Assembly: GCA_016207095.1 (NCBI GenBank)
Contig: JACQQF010000037.1
Coordinates: forward strand, 1-64,000
DNA: 64,000 bases
Source of the DNA: Candidatus Methylomirabilota bacterium
Lineage (GTDB): Bacteria > Methylomirabilota > Methylomirabilia > Methylomirabilales > Methylomirabilaceae
Direction of reading: 5' to 3'
Below, piece after piece: positions 1-8,771 of the stretch; the first letter of the stretch is position 1; each line of letters begins with the position of its first letter. The notes beneath the pieces are model-generated. The model ran no database searches and was not told the DNA's origin. It worked only from the letters and a program-made list of their open reading frames with translations. The position numbers and the translations under genes were made by a program.

Positions 1-137
1 CCGGTCTGGAGGCCGTCAACGCCACGATCCAGTGGGTCAAGAAGACGGCTCGGGGGTTCCGGAACGTCGAACACTTCAAGACGGCGATCTACTTTCACTG
101 CGGGGGACTCGATCTTTACCCACACGAAAGCCGGTAG
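1..137 (+). mobile_element. C-terminal fragment of ISL3-like transposase (cut by window edge)
   Basis: An open frame from base 3 to a TAG at 135-137 encodes about 44 residues, including the stretches [16 protein letters not shown] and [14 protein letters not shown]. These resemble the end of ISL3-family transposases (DDE type). Only the tail is visible, so intactness cannot be judged. No clear terminal inverted repeat follows the stop; the sequence runs directly into the 3' side of an antitoxin-like gene on the other strand, so the element may have inserted into or beside that gene. Family assignment is from memory of the conserved tail. Confidence 0.7.
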
Positions 138-332
138 AGCCTCAATTTTATTAGCCTTGGCCGTTTCTAGCCACGCCAACGCGGCCTCCTCGACGGCCTC
201 AAGAGCCTTTTGCTCCGTCTCTCCCCAGGCAGAACAGCCTCGGAGTTCCGGAACGACGGCGATATATCCTTCATCCTCTTCGCTATACCGGAGCACGATT
301 CGATACCTAAACGAGCGTCGTTTGCTTCGCAT
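1..332 (-). CDS. HicB-like antitoxin, 3' end overlapping the IS tail (partial)
   Basis: From ATG at 332 the minus frame starts [17 protein letters not shown], then [20 protein letters not shown] and a helix ending [17 protein letters not shown]. This is the partial RNase-H-like fold of HicB/UPF0150 antitoxins, with its typical GYIAxVPELxGCxAxGxT core. The native domain covers about 66 codons. The frame stays open through the antisense of the transposase to the window edge, so the present C-terminus is probably chimeric. No hicA toxin was found upstream (333-567), so the gene is solitary as seen here. HicB proteins usually repress their own promoter, and a palindrome lies just upstream. Confidence 0.7.
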   Translation of the reverse strand, partial: MRSKRRSFRYRIVLRYSEEDEGYIAVVPELRGCSAWGETEQKALEAVEEAALAWLETAKANKIEALPAFVWVKIESPAVKVDRRLEVFDVPEPPSRLLDPLDRGVDGLQT

Positions 333-361
333 GTAGTCTTCCCTTTCTCAATGGTTGAACA

Positions 362-392
362 TGATACTATCTCGTATCAAACAAAAATGAAA
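362..392 (-). promoter_or_regulatory. Promoter and palindromic operator of the hicB-like gene
   Basis: Positions 362-379 read TGATAC, six bases, GTATCA: a perfect inverted repeat 30 bases upstream of the hicB-like ATG. On the minus strand it overlaps a possible -10 (TAGTAT, 369-364), with a weak -35 (TTTCAT, 392-387) at 17-base spacing. The arrangement suits HicB autorepression. This is inference from position and symmetry. Confidence 0.5.
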
Positions 393-567
393 GAGCAGCG
401 CTCGTTTCCCCTCACCCGAGCCCACTCCCACGCGGGGGAGAGGGAATTTTGTTTTGCGAATCTCTAACTCGGGACGCTAACTCAGGGTACTAGCATGGGG
501 CTGCAGGATAGTCAAGCAGCTCGGGTGCCGATAGCGAGGCACGGAGAGGGACGGGGATCGAAGGGGG

Positions 568-2613
568 TTAGCGTGAAAAGAGGCGACGAAGCCAACTGAA
601 GAACAACATCTCGCCTTCGGGACAGCTTTCCGTCGGTTCAGTCCCCTGGATGAAGATCTCGTCTACGCCGCCTGAACACCCGCTACCAACCCGCAGGCCG
701 CTCATCGGATCGATCTTTGCCGTCACGATCCCGGGAGGAGGCGCAAATGTCCTGGGCGGATGTCCGGCAGAGGCCTGCTCAATGAAAGATGTCCAGAGCG
801 GGAGCGCGGCCTGGGCGGCGGTCAGGCGTAGAGACGCCCCCGAATCGACTCCGACCCAGACCCCCGCCACCAGGTCGGGAGTATAGCCGACGAACCACGC
901 ATCCCGCAGATCGTTGCTTGTTCCGGTCTTCCCGGCCGCAGACCTGGCCAGACCGAGACGGCGGGCTGAAGCGGCAGTCCCCCGGTCGATTGCACCCTGG
1001 AGCAGAGACGTGACCAGGAATGCTGCCTGAGGCGAGGCCGCCCACCGGCGCTCGCGCCTCTCCTCGAACAGGACCCACCCCTTATCGTCGGTCACTTTCT
1101 TGATGGCGACCGGCTTGATCCACTCCCCTCCCCTTGCCAGGGTGCCGTAGGCAGCGGTGATCTCCAGCAGGCTGACCTCGGAGGCCCCGAGCAGCGTAGC
1201 CGGATTCGGACGGATGGGGCTCTCGATGCCGGAGGCCTTGGCCTGATCGATCACCCGCCTCAGCCCCACCTGCTCTGCGACTCGGAGCGTGGCGGTGTTC
1301 AAGGATCGCTCCAAGGCTTCGCGGACTCGGACCCTCCCGTAGTAGCGACGCTCGAAGTTTGCCGGCGTCCATTGCCGGCTCCCGACAGCCAGGGACACGG
1401 GACGATCCCCGACGACGGTTGCCGGTGTCAGGGCCGGCCCACCCCCTCCCCGGCTCGCCTCAAAGGCGGCAAGATAGATGAACGGTTTGAAGAGAGAGCC
1501 GGGCTGCCGCCGGGCCTGCACCGCGCGGTTGAACTGGCTTCTCTGATAGTTCCTTCCGCCGACCATTGCCTTGATGGCTCCCGTCTCCACGTCCAGCGCC
1601 ACCAGGCTCGCCTCCGCCGCATTCCCTGTTCCTCCTCCTCGGTGACCGTCGATCCCGCGCATCCCAAGCCTGACGGCCCGTTGAGCTGCCTGCTGCGCCT
1701 CCGGGTCGAGGGTCGTGAATACCTTCAGGCTCCTCGCCCTGGCGGAGACCGGGAGCTTCGCTTCGACCTCATGCCGTACGAACTCCAGGAAATGCGCCGC
1801 GTCCACCGTGAAACTCTTCGTAACACGGACCGGGTCTCTCAAGGCGCGACGGTACTCAGCGACGCTTAACTTCCCTTCCAAACGGAGACGCCGAAGGACC
1901 GAGTCTCGCCGCTCGCGAGCCCGCCGAGGAGAGGTGAAGGGGGAGGTCGTATTGGGTGACCGGATCATGCCCACCAGTAATGCGACCTCGGCAGGGCGTA
2001 GTCCTGAGGGCTCTTTCCCTAGGTAAAGGCGCGAGGCGGTCCCGATTCCGTGGACCTCCTGGATTCCCTGCTGCCCAAGGTACACCTCATTCAGGTAGCG
2101 TTCGAGGATCTCCTGCTTTGAGAGGGCTACCTCTAGAGTGAGAGCAAGGATCGCTTCCTTGATCTTCCGTGAGAACGTGCGCTCCCCACTGAGATAGCGC
2201 CCTCGAGCCAGTTGTTGGGTGAGGGTGCTCCCGCCCTGCCTGATTGCCCCGCTCCTTGCGTTGACCCATGCGGCCCTCGCGAGCGCCCTGAGGTCCACAC
2301 CCCGATGTTGGTAGAAACGCCGATCTTCCATAAGGAGAACGGCGTCGATCAAGAGTGGCGGGTACTCCCTCAGCAGCCGCTCTTCTCGCGCCTCGTAGGC
2401 CACACCCCGAAAGGCTGCGATCGGCTCGCGGGCCCCGTCGGCATAGATGACCATGCGGGTCCCGAACAGGCGGTCAGCGACGATCTGCCAGGCCGCCCAG
2501 GCCGCGGCGAACCCAACCACCAGCAGCAGTGCAGCCCCTACGACGATGACCATCCGGCCGAAGAAGGACATCTGTTCACTTGCCCTCTCATTCATTTCAT
2601 CGTTGCTTCTCAT
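568..2613 (-). CDS. Class A penicillin-binding protein (PBP1-type transglycosylase/transpeptidase)
   Basis: Bifunctional peptidoglycan synthase of 681 residues that polymerises lipid II glycans and cross-links the stems at the periplasmic face of the inner membrane. One N-terminal membrane helix (about residues 20-45) is followed by a GT51 domain with EDRRFYQHRGVD and QGGSTLTQQLARG, then a transpeptidase with the SxxK serine in PGSLFKPF, an SLN triad and KTGTSND. Length fits the PBP1b/PBP1c group without large insertions. Met1, Met7 and Met15 are all possible starts; none has a clear ribosome-binding site, so the start is uncertain. It stands alone, separated from the thiD operon by a repeat-rich gap. 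Confidence 0.92.
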   Translation of the reverse strand: MRSNDEMNERASEQMSFFGRMVIVVGAALLLVVGFAAAWAAWQIVADRLFGTRMVIYADGAREPIAAFRGVAYEAREERLLREYPPLLIDAVLLMEDRRFYQHRGVDLRALARAAWVNARSGAIRQGGSTLTQQLARGRYLSGERTFSRKIKEAILALTLEVALSKQEILERYLNEVYLGQQGIQEVHGIGTASRLYLGKEPSGLRPAEVALLVGMIRSPNTTSPFTSPRRARERRDSVLRRLRLEGKLSVAEYRRALRDPVRVTKSFTVDAAHFLEFVRHEVEAKLPVSARARSLKVFTTLDPEAQQAAQRAVRLGMRGIDGHRGGGTGNAAEASLVALDVETGAIKAMVGGRNYQRSQFNRAVQARRQPGSLFKPFIYLAAFEASRGGGGPALTPATVVGDRPVSLAVGSRQWTPANFERRYYGRVRVREALERSLNTATLRVAEQVGLRRVIDQAKASGIESPIRPNPATLLGASEVSLLEITAAYGTLARGGEWIKPVAIKKVTDDKGWVLFEERRERRWAASPQAAFLVTSLLQGAIDRGTAASARRLGLARSAAGKTGTSNDLRDAWFVGYTPDLVAGVWVGVDSGASLRLTAAQAALPLWTSFIEQASAGHPPRTFAPPPGIVTAKIDPMSGLRVGSGCSGGVDEIFIQGTEPTESCPEGEMLFFSWLRRLFSR

Positions 2614-3358
2614 CCAGTGTCAGAGCCTTCCCCGAACATCGAGCGGGCTATCCCGCGTACGTCCGCCTAGTCTCTGAGCAATGGGCATGCCAAGTCAGCA
2701 ACAAGGTGAAGGCGTGTAACTCATTGACAATAATCACTTCTCTCCCTCAGCCACTTTGGAGGACGGAACGGATTTGGCGCGGGAATGGGTACTAAAGCGT
2801 AACTTCTTCTCCGGTGCAGGGGAAATGACCCCAACGTAAGAGGCGGGAATTGATGACGCCATCGGCTTGCGGGGGGTATCGCGGAAGGGAGATCTATATA
2901 AAAATTACAGGCTGATGAAGGAAATCGGGATGTTGTACGTTGGAGCGTGATTCCCGGTAGTGAGTCAAATTGAAACCACCAACGGGTCATTCTGAGGCGT
3001 AGCCGAAGAATCTTTCTGTAAAGGCTGTGAGGTCGGAGATCCTTCGCGGAGTTTACACTGAGCGGAGCGAATGTGCTCAGGATGACGATTCTAGGGTGGC
3101 AGTTAGAATGACCCACTTCGTGACTCCCAAACGGCTTGCATATCGGAGGGAGCTTCGGGGATCAGGTTCAGGGGTCAGGCTCCGCACTGAGCCCTTCGAC
3201 GAAGCTCAGGACAGGCCTGTCGAAGTGGCAGGCCCGCTTCGGCAGGGCTCAGCGCAGGCTTCGATGACGCTCAGGACAGGCCGGGCTCAGGACAGGCCCT
3301 TCGATCCTTCGACGAGACTCAGGACAGGCTGGACTCAGGGCAGGCCCTTCGACGAGGC
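2614..3358. other. Repeat-rich intergenic region
   Basis: No convincing gene lies in these 745 bases. The first 370 bases show nothing recognisable. The rest holds two repeat structures listed separately (2986-3086 and 3191-3369). No tRNA or clear terminator was seen. Confidence 0.6.
2986..3086. repeat. Inverted-repeat element with GTCAT(T/C)CTGAG ends
   Basis: The block begins GTCATTCTGAG (2986-2996) and ends CTCAGGATGAC (3076-3086), the near reverse complement, with AGCCGAAGAATCTTT and GATCCTTCGCGGAG inside. It is about 100 bases long with no coding capacity, typical of dispersed palindromic intergenic repeats. Confidence 0.6.
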
Positions 3359-3369
3359 TCAGGGCAGGC
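3191..3369. repeat. Array of CTCAGGACAGGC-type short repeats
   Basis: About seven copies of CTCAGG(A/G)CAGGC occur in 180 bases, most joined to CCTTCGACGA. Spacing is irregular, so this is not a CRISPR array. Related copies lie at 7251-7343 and 8586-8669. The last copy runs into the next minus-strand gene and supplies its final codons and TGA stop. Confidence 0.7.
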
Positions 3370-4207
3370 GCCGGATGATCCATCGGCCGGGGAGCCCCTT
3401 CACCGCTTGATCGGGGACGCCGCGCCGCTCAGAGATCACGCGATCAAGGCCGGCCGTCACCTCAGAGATCGGCAGGGTCAAGAGACTGGCGATCAGGTCC
3501 GCTCGGCTATAATGAACGACCTCGATATGCTTTCGGACAAGGCGATACACCGCTTTGGCCCGATCGAGCTTCCGCGCAACCAAAACCTGCTCCTCCAGCC
3601 AGTAATCGAGCAGATCCCACCGATAACTGAACGAGGGGTCGTATCGCTCCTCCGTTTTCACAATCCAGAGGCCTCGCTGCAACTCCCCCATTGCCCGTTC
3701 GAACTCCCGGGTCTGCTCCGGCGCCTTCAGTCGGCAGATCGCCCGGAGCTCCGGGGTGTACTGCGGGTGCCTCTCCTGAAGCGCATCCATCACAACCTTA
3801 GCCGTCCTGGTCATACGGCCGGCACGGTAGTCGCTCAGATAGTCGCCACTCCCTTTCTCGTCGCGGATCAGCCGGAAGAAGGCGGGGAGGTATTCGAGGG
3901 AGACCAGGGTTGGCCGCCCCTTCAGCAGCTTGCCGTAATAGACCCGCTTTTTCGCCGGCAGCAGGTCCTTCAACAGCCAGGTGAGTCCGACGTATGGGTC
4001 AGTATGGGTATGCTTCGGGAAACGTGGGTTGCGGCGACCACATACAGCCACCCACAGGCACGGGAGCGGTTCACGGACGCGATGGAAGGTGGAGCAGAAG
4101 CCGATGTCGGTGATGAAGGCCAGGGCGGAGCGCTCGCCGCGGACCCGAAGCCTGGGAATCCGGCGGAAGGTTTTGTCTCGTAGTCGCTCGAGCGCCTCCC
4201 GCGTCAT
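3359..4207 (-). CDS. Unknown protein coupled to endonuclease V (possible DNA-repair partner)
   Basis: A 282-residue soluble, basic protein beginning MTREALERLRDKTFRRIP. No signal peptide or membrane helix is seen. The C-terminal half is helical and charged, with a possible winged-helix region around HYSRADLIASLLTLP and a nearby VISERRG stretch. I do not recognise the family with confidence; it may belong to proteins annotated 'AlkZ-related', but that is recollection, not evidence. The ATG overlaps the nfi stop (ATGA), so the two are probably translationally coupled. The last residues RRLP and the stop come from the adjacent repeat array, suggesting a worn or replaced 3' end. Confidence 0.7.
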   Translation of the reverse strand: MTREALERLRDKTFRRIPRLRVRGERSALAFITDIGFCSTFHRVREPLPCLWVAVCGRRNPRFPKHTHTDPYVGLTWLLKDLLPAKKRVYYGKLLKGRPTLVSLEYLPAFFRLIRDEKGSGDYLSDYRAGRMTRTAKVVMDALQERHPQYTPELRAICRLKAPEQTREFERAMGELQRGLWIVKTEERYDPSFSYRWDLLDYWLEEQVLVARKLDRAKAVYRLVRKHIEVVHYSRADLIASLLTLPISEVTAGLDRVISERRGVPDQAVKGLPGRWIIRRLP

Positions 4208-4899
4208 TGCACGCCGCTCCTCCCCGCTTTCGCCAGGAGCCTCGTCTCATTGACCAAGAGGTGAGCGCGCCGGGTCGGCTCGGGCAGTCGGTAGCCCCCA
4301 AAGGTATCGAGGACTGTCTGTACGGCGGCATCCAGACTGATCCGATCGCCCTGAGAAACATAGACCGGCGCCACGCCATGTCTGGTCCGCACGACTGCGC
4401 CGATCTGCTCGCCTCGATCGAGGAGCGGTTCGACGCTCCCTCGACGTGTGCGCGGCATCCGGTGCGTGCCCACCAGGAGGCTTTTCGCACAGCCGATCGA
4501 GGGGAGGTCGAGCAGCAAGCCCAGATGACACGCGATCCCAAAGCGACGAGGATGGGCAAGGCCGTGGCCATCGCAGATCAGGCAGTCCGGCCGCGTCTTA
4601 AGTTTGGTCCAGGCCTCGATGACGGCCGGCGTCTCTCGGAATGAAAGGAGCCCCGGGATGTACGGAAACCGGGCAGCGACAACCGACGTGGCGGTTTCCA
4701 GTACCTGCCGCCCGTTGCCGCTCATGACAACGACCCCGGCGAACATCAGGCGTGAGGCTTCATCGTACGAGACATCTATCCCGGCGACGGTCGCGAAGGG
4801 TCCGCCTCCATCGAGGCGAAGTCGAGCCCGAAGCTTTAGTTGGATCGCCATCGCCTCTCGCGGCGAGACATTCCATGGATGCAGGGCTCGAACGCGCAT
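4204..4899 (-). CDS. nfi: Endonuclease V (deoxyinosine 3' endonuclease)
   Basis: Repairs deaminated adenine by cutting the second phosphodiester bond 3' of deoxyinosine. The 231-residue product has the family's metal-binding acids at familiar positions: Asp42 in VAGIDVSY, Glu89 in PYIPGLLSFRE and Asp110 in CDGHG. It also has HPRRFGIACHLG, GCAKSLL, PVYVSQGDRISL and YRLPEPTRRAH. The length matches bacterial homologues. Its ATG shares one base with the thiD stop (TGATG) and its stop overlaps the next ATG, so it is the middle of a tightly coupled three-gene operon. Confidence 0.95.
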   Translation of the reverse strand: MRVRALHPWNVSPREAMAIQLKLRARLRLDGGGPFATVAGIDVSYDEASRLMFAGVVVMSGNGRQVLETATSVVAARFPYIPGLLSFRETPAVIEAWTKLKTRPDCLICDGHGLAHPRRFGIACHLGLLLDLPSIGCAKSLLVGTHRMPRTRRGSVEPLLDRGEQIGAVVRTRHGVAPVYVSQGDRISLDAAVQTVLDTFGGYRLPEPTRRAHLLVNETRLLAKAGRSGVQ

Positions 4900-5696
4900 C
4901 AGGGCTGTGAGAGGCCATGGGCGGCCGCCATAGGATCGGTCGGGCCGTACCCCTTCCCGAGCGAAAATCCATGGCGGATGGCGGCAGTGACGAACCGCTT
5001 GGCGGCCGCGACCGCTTCGGGCACCGCATTCCCCTTCGCCAAATGCGCGGCGATGGCAGCAGAGAACACACAGCCGGTCCCATGGGTGTGGGGTGTATCG
5101 ATCCGCTCGGCATCAAGTTCGGTGAAGGCATTCCCGTCGAACAGCAGATCGATTGCGCGACCCTGGAGGTGTCCCCCCTTCACGACGACGTATCTGGCGC
5201 CGAGCCGATGGATCTGCTGAGCTGCCTGCCGCATCTCTTCGATCCCGGTGATCGTGAGCCCCGACAGCGCCTCGGCCTCCGGAACGTTCGGCGTGACCAC
5301 AACGGCAAGCGGAAGGAGACGCTCGATGACCGCTTTGACCGCATCGGGTCGAAGGAGCGGCGCGCCGCTCTTGGCCACCATCACCGGATCGACCACCAAC
5401 AGCTCGATGCGGTGCGCCTTCACTTTCGCTGCAACGATGTCGATGATCCCGGCGTTGGAGAGCATCCCGGTCTTGGCGGCATCGATGGCGATATCTTCGA
5501 GGACCGAATCGATCTGTCGGCCGACGAACTCCGGCGGCAGGTCGTGGACCCCCTGGACGCCCACGGTGTTCTGGGCCGTCACGGATGTGATCGCCGATGT
5601 CCCGAAGACGCCCAGGGCGGCGAAGGTTTTCAGATCGGCCTGGATCCCCGCGCCGCCCCCGGAATCCGAGCCTGCAATGGTTAGCGCCCGGCGCAT
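4899..5696 (-). CDS. thiD: Hydroxymethylpyrimidine/phosphomethylpyrimidine kinase
   Basis: Phosphorylates HMP and then HMP-P to give HMP-PP for thiamine biosynthesis. The ribokinase-like fold is shown by [17 protein letters not shown], the KTGML segment, [22 protein letters not shown] and the anion-hole motif HGTGC. I chose ATG 5696 because GGGAGGT lies 9 bases before it; an upstream in-frame GTG (5714) would bury that site. It is first in the thiD-nfi-unknown operon. No TPP riboswitch fits in the short upstream gap. Confidence 0.95.
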   Translation of the reverse strand: MRRALTIAGSDSGGGAGIQADLKTFAALGVFGTSAITSVTAQNTVGVQGVHDLPPEFVGRQIDSVLEDIAIDAAKTGMLSNAGIIDIVAAKVKAHRIELLVVDPVMVAKSGAPLLRPDAVKAVIERLLPLAVVVTPNVPEAEALSGLTITGIEEMRQAAQQIHRLGARYVVVKGGHLQGRAIDLLFDGNAFTELDAERIDTPHTHGTGCVFSAAIAAHLAKGNAVPEAVAAAKRFVTAAIRHGFSLGKGYGPTDPMAAAHGLSQP

Positions 5697-5775
5697 TGAC
5701 TCAGCACCTCCCACGATTGGTTAGCCCATAAGCTAGGGTAACACTATTTGGAAGGCACCGCAGGACTCTTTTGCC

Positions 5776-7170
5776 TTACAGTTCCAGAGGCACATGCGAG
5801 ACAACGTATGGGTATTTCCCCGACGGAGTCCTGGGAATTTCCTCCACGTACTCCCATCGGAGCGTTACAGCCCCATCGAAGATCTGGTCGATCTCCGCAA
5901 TGAGCCGCCTGGTGTCGTCCTCCGCGTATCCATTCCCCCGGACGATCCTCACAAGTACCTCGTCCTTTCGCTCCTGGTAGAACTGCAGCTTCTCCACCGA
6001 GTGTGGTGGAAGAATGCTGGTCCAAAGCAAAATAGTTGGCACCACGACATATCCCCTTGGTGTGACGATGATGTCCCGCCCCCTTCCGCCAATGAGCGTA
6101 ATGGGCTGGGTGTTCCGACCGCAGAGACAGGCCGACTCGATCGGCGAGGCCAGATCGTTCATGTTGTACCGGATGAGCGGCATCGAGTAGTTCCCAAGGT
6201 GTGTCCCAACTATCTCCCCCACTTCACCCGACTTGCAGGGCCGCCCATTGCGGAGGATCTCAACATGGCTCAACTCGGGGACAACGTGATAGGTTCCTCG
6301 CTCGCATTGCAGCGCCGTAGCCACGTTCTCCCACATGTTGTACCAGTCATAGACCTTGCAGACAAAGGTCTCTTCCAGATAGTGCCGTTGCTCGTCGCCC
6401 AGCAGCTCACCCCCGGTGAGGACAGCCCGCAGCCGCAAACGAGCGCGAAGGGAATTGAGTGCGCGGGCAAGGAGAATCAGAACCGAAGGGAAGCCCCGGA
6501 GGAACTGGGGCCGAAAGCTGACGACGAGGTGGACGTACTCCCGGAGGCGACGATCGTCCAGCCTCGCCGCGTTGAGGAACAACTCCCTCTCAGAGCGGTC
6601 GAGCGCATGAGGGGTGTTGACATCGTAGGTTGCAGGCCGATCGCCATAGGGTTGCCAGAAGAGGACCGAGCGGTCCCCCGGCCTCCACCCCGCCCATTGC
6701 CTCCGAAGCAGCGACATCATGTTCCAGAGGGCGCGGGTGCGACCATCCAGATAGAGGCTGACCGGTTTCCCGGTCGTCCCTCCGGTCTGGACCAGCTTCG
6801 GCGAGAATCGCCGCGCGTTCCGGGCCACGAACCGCTCCCATTGATCGACCAGGGTCCATCGGTCAATCAGGGGAAATTGGTCAAGCACACGAAACCCCTC
6901 GCCCCGCATGACGGATACCTTGGTTCCGGAGGCCTCCCTATAGGCGGGAACTCGCTCTAGGGCGTGTCGGAGAATCCTCTCGAGGCGCCGTTCCTGATAC
7001 CGACGGATCTGCTCTTGCGGCAGCCACTGGCGTCTGAGCATCTTGAGGTAGCGGAGGACGAACTGAGGGCCGGATTCTCGAGCCCGACGGATAAGCTCAG
7101 GCCAGGGAGCGTTCGCCAGTTCCTCGATCGGGTTCATGCGGCTCGGCCGGCTTCCTTGGGCGTTCAACAT
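5776..7170 (-). CDS. Phenylacetate-CoA-ligase-like adenylating enzyme (PaaK/CapK family)
   Basis: A 464-residue ANL-superfamily protein. The AMP-binding motif QTGGTTGKPVSLYLD, YNMWENVA, MPLIRYNMNDLA and the hinge region IGGRGRDIIV are present, with a C-terminal GKYPYVVSH lysine. The PaaK/CapK branch activates carboxylic acids; members near glycosyltransferase genes are often labelled CapK in polysaccharide loci. Its neighbour here is a disrupted glycosyltransferase on the same strand, so an envelope-polysaccharide role is more likely than phenylacetate catabolism, for which no paa genes are seen. Met12 (7137) is an alternative start. Confidence 0.8.
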   Translation of the reverse strand: MLNAQGSRPSRMNPIEELANAPWPELIRRARESGPQFVLRYLKMLRRQWLPQEQIRRYQERRLERILRHALERVPAYREASGTKVSVMRGEGFRVLDQFPLIDRWTLVDQWERFVARNARRFSPKLVQTGGTTGKPVSLYLDGRTRALWNMMSLLRRQWAGWRPGDRSVLFWQPYGDRPATYDVNTPHALDRSERELFLNAARLDDRRLREYVHLVVSFRPQFLRGFPSVLILLARALNSLRARLRLRAVLTGGELLGDEQRHYLEETFVCKVYDWYNMWENVATALQCERGTYHVVPELSHVEILRNGRPCKSGEVGEIVGTHLGNYSMPLIRYNMNDLASPIESACLCGRNTQPITLIGGRGRDIIVTPRGYVVVPTILLWTSILPPHSVEKLQFYQERKDEVLVRIVRGNGYAEDDTRRLIAEIDQIFDGAVTLRWEYVEEIPRTPSGKYPYVVSHVPLEL

Positions 7171-7250
7171 CTGACTACGCCCAAGCAGATACCTTCACGC
7201 CGTTAGTGTAGTGAATCACAAATAACTTAGCAATGAACCGTTCGGGCTGA

Positions 7251-7343
7251 TCCTTCGACGCGCTCAGGATGTCGAAGCCTGTCCTGAGCAACGTCGAAGG
7301 GCCCAGATCACGCGCCCTTCGACTGGCTCAGGGCGAACGTGAC
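7251..7343. repeat. Dispersed CCTTCGAC/CTCAGG repeat
   Basis: Two copies of the CCTTCGAC-n-GCTCAGG unit flank an inverted copy (CCTGTCCTGAGC). This is the same family as 3191-3369 and 8586-8669. It fills most of the gap between the PaaK-like gene and the glycosyltransferase. Confidence 0.65.
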
Positions 7344-7364
7344 TGTAAAGGAATTTAAGAGGCA

Positions 7365-8462
7365 CTACATTAGCGAGGTGCGATCCTTGACGGCGTCGTT
7401 GAGTGCCGCCTCATACGCCAGCGCCAGTTGATCCCAGTTGAACCGTTGTTCGACGACCTCTCTTGCCCTCGTGCCCAGGCGAGATCCCAAGGTCGGATCG
7501 CCGAGTATTCGGGTGATCCCTTCGGCAAAACCATCCGGGCTCTTCTAAACCGCCAGGCAGCATCCCTCCGGCAGCGATAGGTCATAGTCAGCATTTGGGA
7601 CAATGACCGGCTTGCCGCATGCCATATATTCAAAGATCGAGAGGGCGGCCACGCTCCTCAAGGGGTAGACACAGATGTCTGAGGCTAGGATCAGGCGTGG
7701 AATCTCTGCGTATGGCCTGTATCCTGCGAAGACAACGTGTTTCGCGAGGTCCAGGCTCGCGCTGAGGTCTTGCAGGTGGTGGAGCACAGTGCCATCCCCG
7801 ACAACGACGAGGCTCGCATCAGGGTGTCTCCGGACCACCTCCTGCATCGCCTCGATCACGTTCTGGAGATCAAAGCTCCTGTTGACCTTGCCCGAGTAGA
7901 GGATCACTCGTCGCCCGGCAAGGCCCCATTCCGCCAGCAGCCCGAGATCTTTTACGCCTGGGCGAAAGAGATCCGAGTCGGCACCATTCGAGATCAGCCG
8001 CAGCCGATCCGTCTTCACTCCAGCCTCCAGGCAGAACCGCCTTCGTAGGTCATCGACGGCGATAACTTGGTCGGCGAGACGCGGAAGCAGGCGCTCCAGG
8101 AGGCGGACGGTGCCGAGGTTACGATACCCGTAATCCCGCCGACGCAAGAAGGAATAGTTATCTCGAAAGTCAAAGACAAATGGGATCCGCTTTGCCAGGG
8201 CGGCGATCGACGCCACCACGCCAGCCTCGATCGAGTCTGCAACAATGAGATCCGGCTCGATGGATTTCAACTGAGGAATAGCCTGCAGGACCCCCATCGG
8301 ATAGGAGAGATAGGGCGAACGTGGGCGAGAACTCGGGGAGATCTTGACCTGCAGGACCTGGTGGCCGAGCTTCTCTAGGCGGGAAAAGAGATGAAAGTCC
8401 CTTTGGGGGAACTTCTCAAAGATTCTCGTGATTGGCGCGACAGAAACCCTACAGATCTTCAT
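7365..8462 (-). pseudogene. Family 4 glycosyltransferase interrupted by an in-frame TAG
   Basis: From ATG 8462 a group 1 (GT4/GT-B) glycosyltransferase reads MKICRVSVAPITRIFEKF, VFDFRDN, LISNGADSDLFRPG, VILYSGKVNRSFDLQN, VVGDG and EYMACGKPVIVPNADYDL, the nucleotide-sugar site. Codon 306 is TAG (7547-7545). The same frame then continues for 59 codons, with KSPDGFAEGITRILGDP and RAREVVEQRFNWDQLA, the normal GT4 C-terminus, to a second TAG at 7367-7365. A single nonsense change or a sequencing error would explain this. The frame is open upstream to 8552 (TTG), but similarity begins at 8462. The truncated 305-residue product lacks the last helices that pack against the N-domain. Confidence 0.85.
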
Positions 8463-8585
8463 TGGAATGGGAGGAACATACCGGCCCTCGGCGGCCATGT
8501 CAACCGCGACGGGATGTTGGTCGAAGGCTGGGATTCCGGCAAGACTGCGCAATCTCTCTGAGATTCCTTGCCCCGCTCGGAACGA

Positions 8586-8669
8586 CCCTTCGACTCGGCT
8601 CAGGGCAGGCCTTTCAGGTCAGAGTGCGGAGCCTGCCTTGAGCGAAGCCGAAGGGCTTCACTCGTAATG
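8586..8669. repeat. Inverted pair of CCTTCGAC/CTCAGGGCAGGC repeats
   Basis: One forward copy (CCTTCGACTCGGCTCAGGGCA, from 8586) is followed by an inverted copy (GCCTGCCTTGAGCGAAGCC), able to form a long hairpin between the glycosyltransferase and gcvPB. The rest of the gap to 8771 shows nothing else. Confidence 0.65.
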
Positions 8670-8771
8670 ACAATTCATATCTTTGGATCTCGGGCTTGCT
8701 CCCAGGTTCCGGGAAGAAAGAAAAAGGGGCAAGATTCTTCATTGCCCCTACGAGTGTTCGTGACGACAGGC

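Noticed and set aside
333-567. hicA toxin gene upstream of the hicB-like gene
   Set aside because: No HicA-like frame (short double-stranded-RNA-binding fold with conserved His) in any frame there.
1372-2670. Plus-strand frames over the penicillin-binding protein gene
   Set aside because: They are antisense shadows of a clearly coding minus-strand gene.
3191-3369. CRISPR array
   Set aside because: Repeat units are short, diverged, irregularly spaced and partly inverted; no cas genes are nearby.
7545-7547. Recoded TAG (pyrrolysine-like or amber suppression)
   Set aside because: TAG serves as an ordinary stop for rsmH, ftsZ, murC and others here, and no recoding element was seen.
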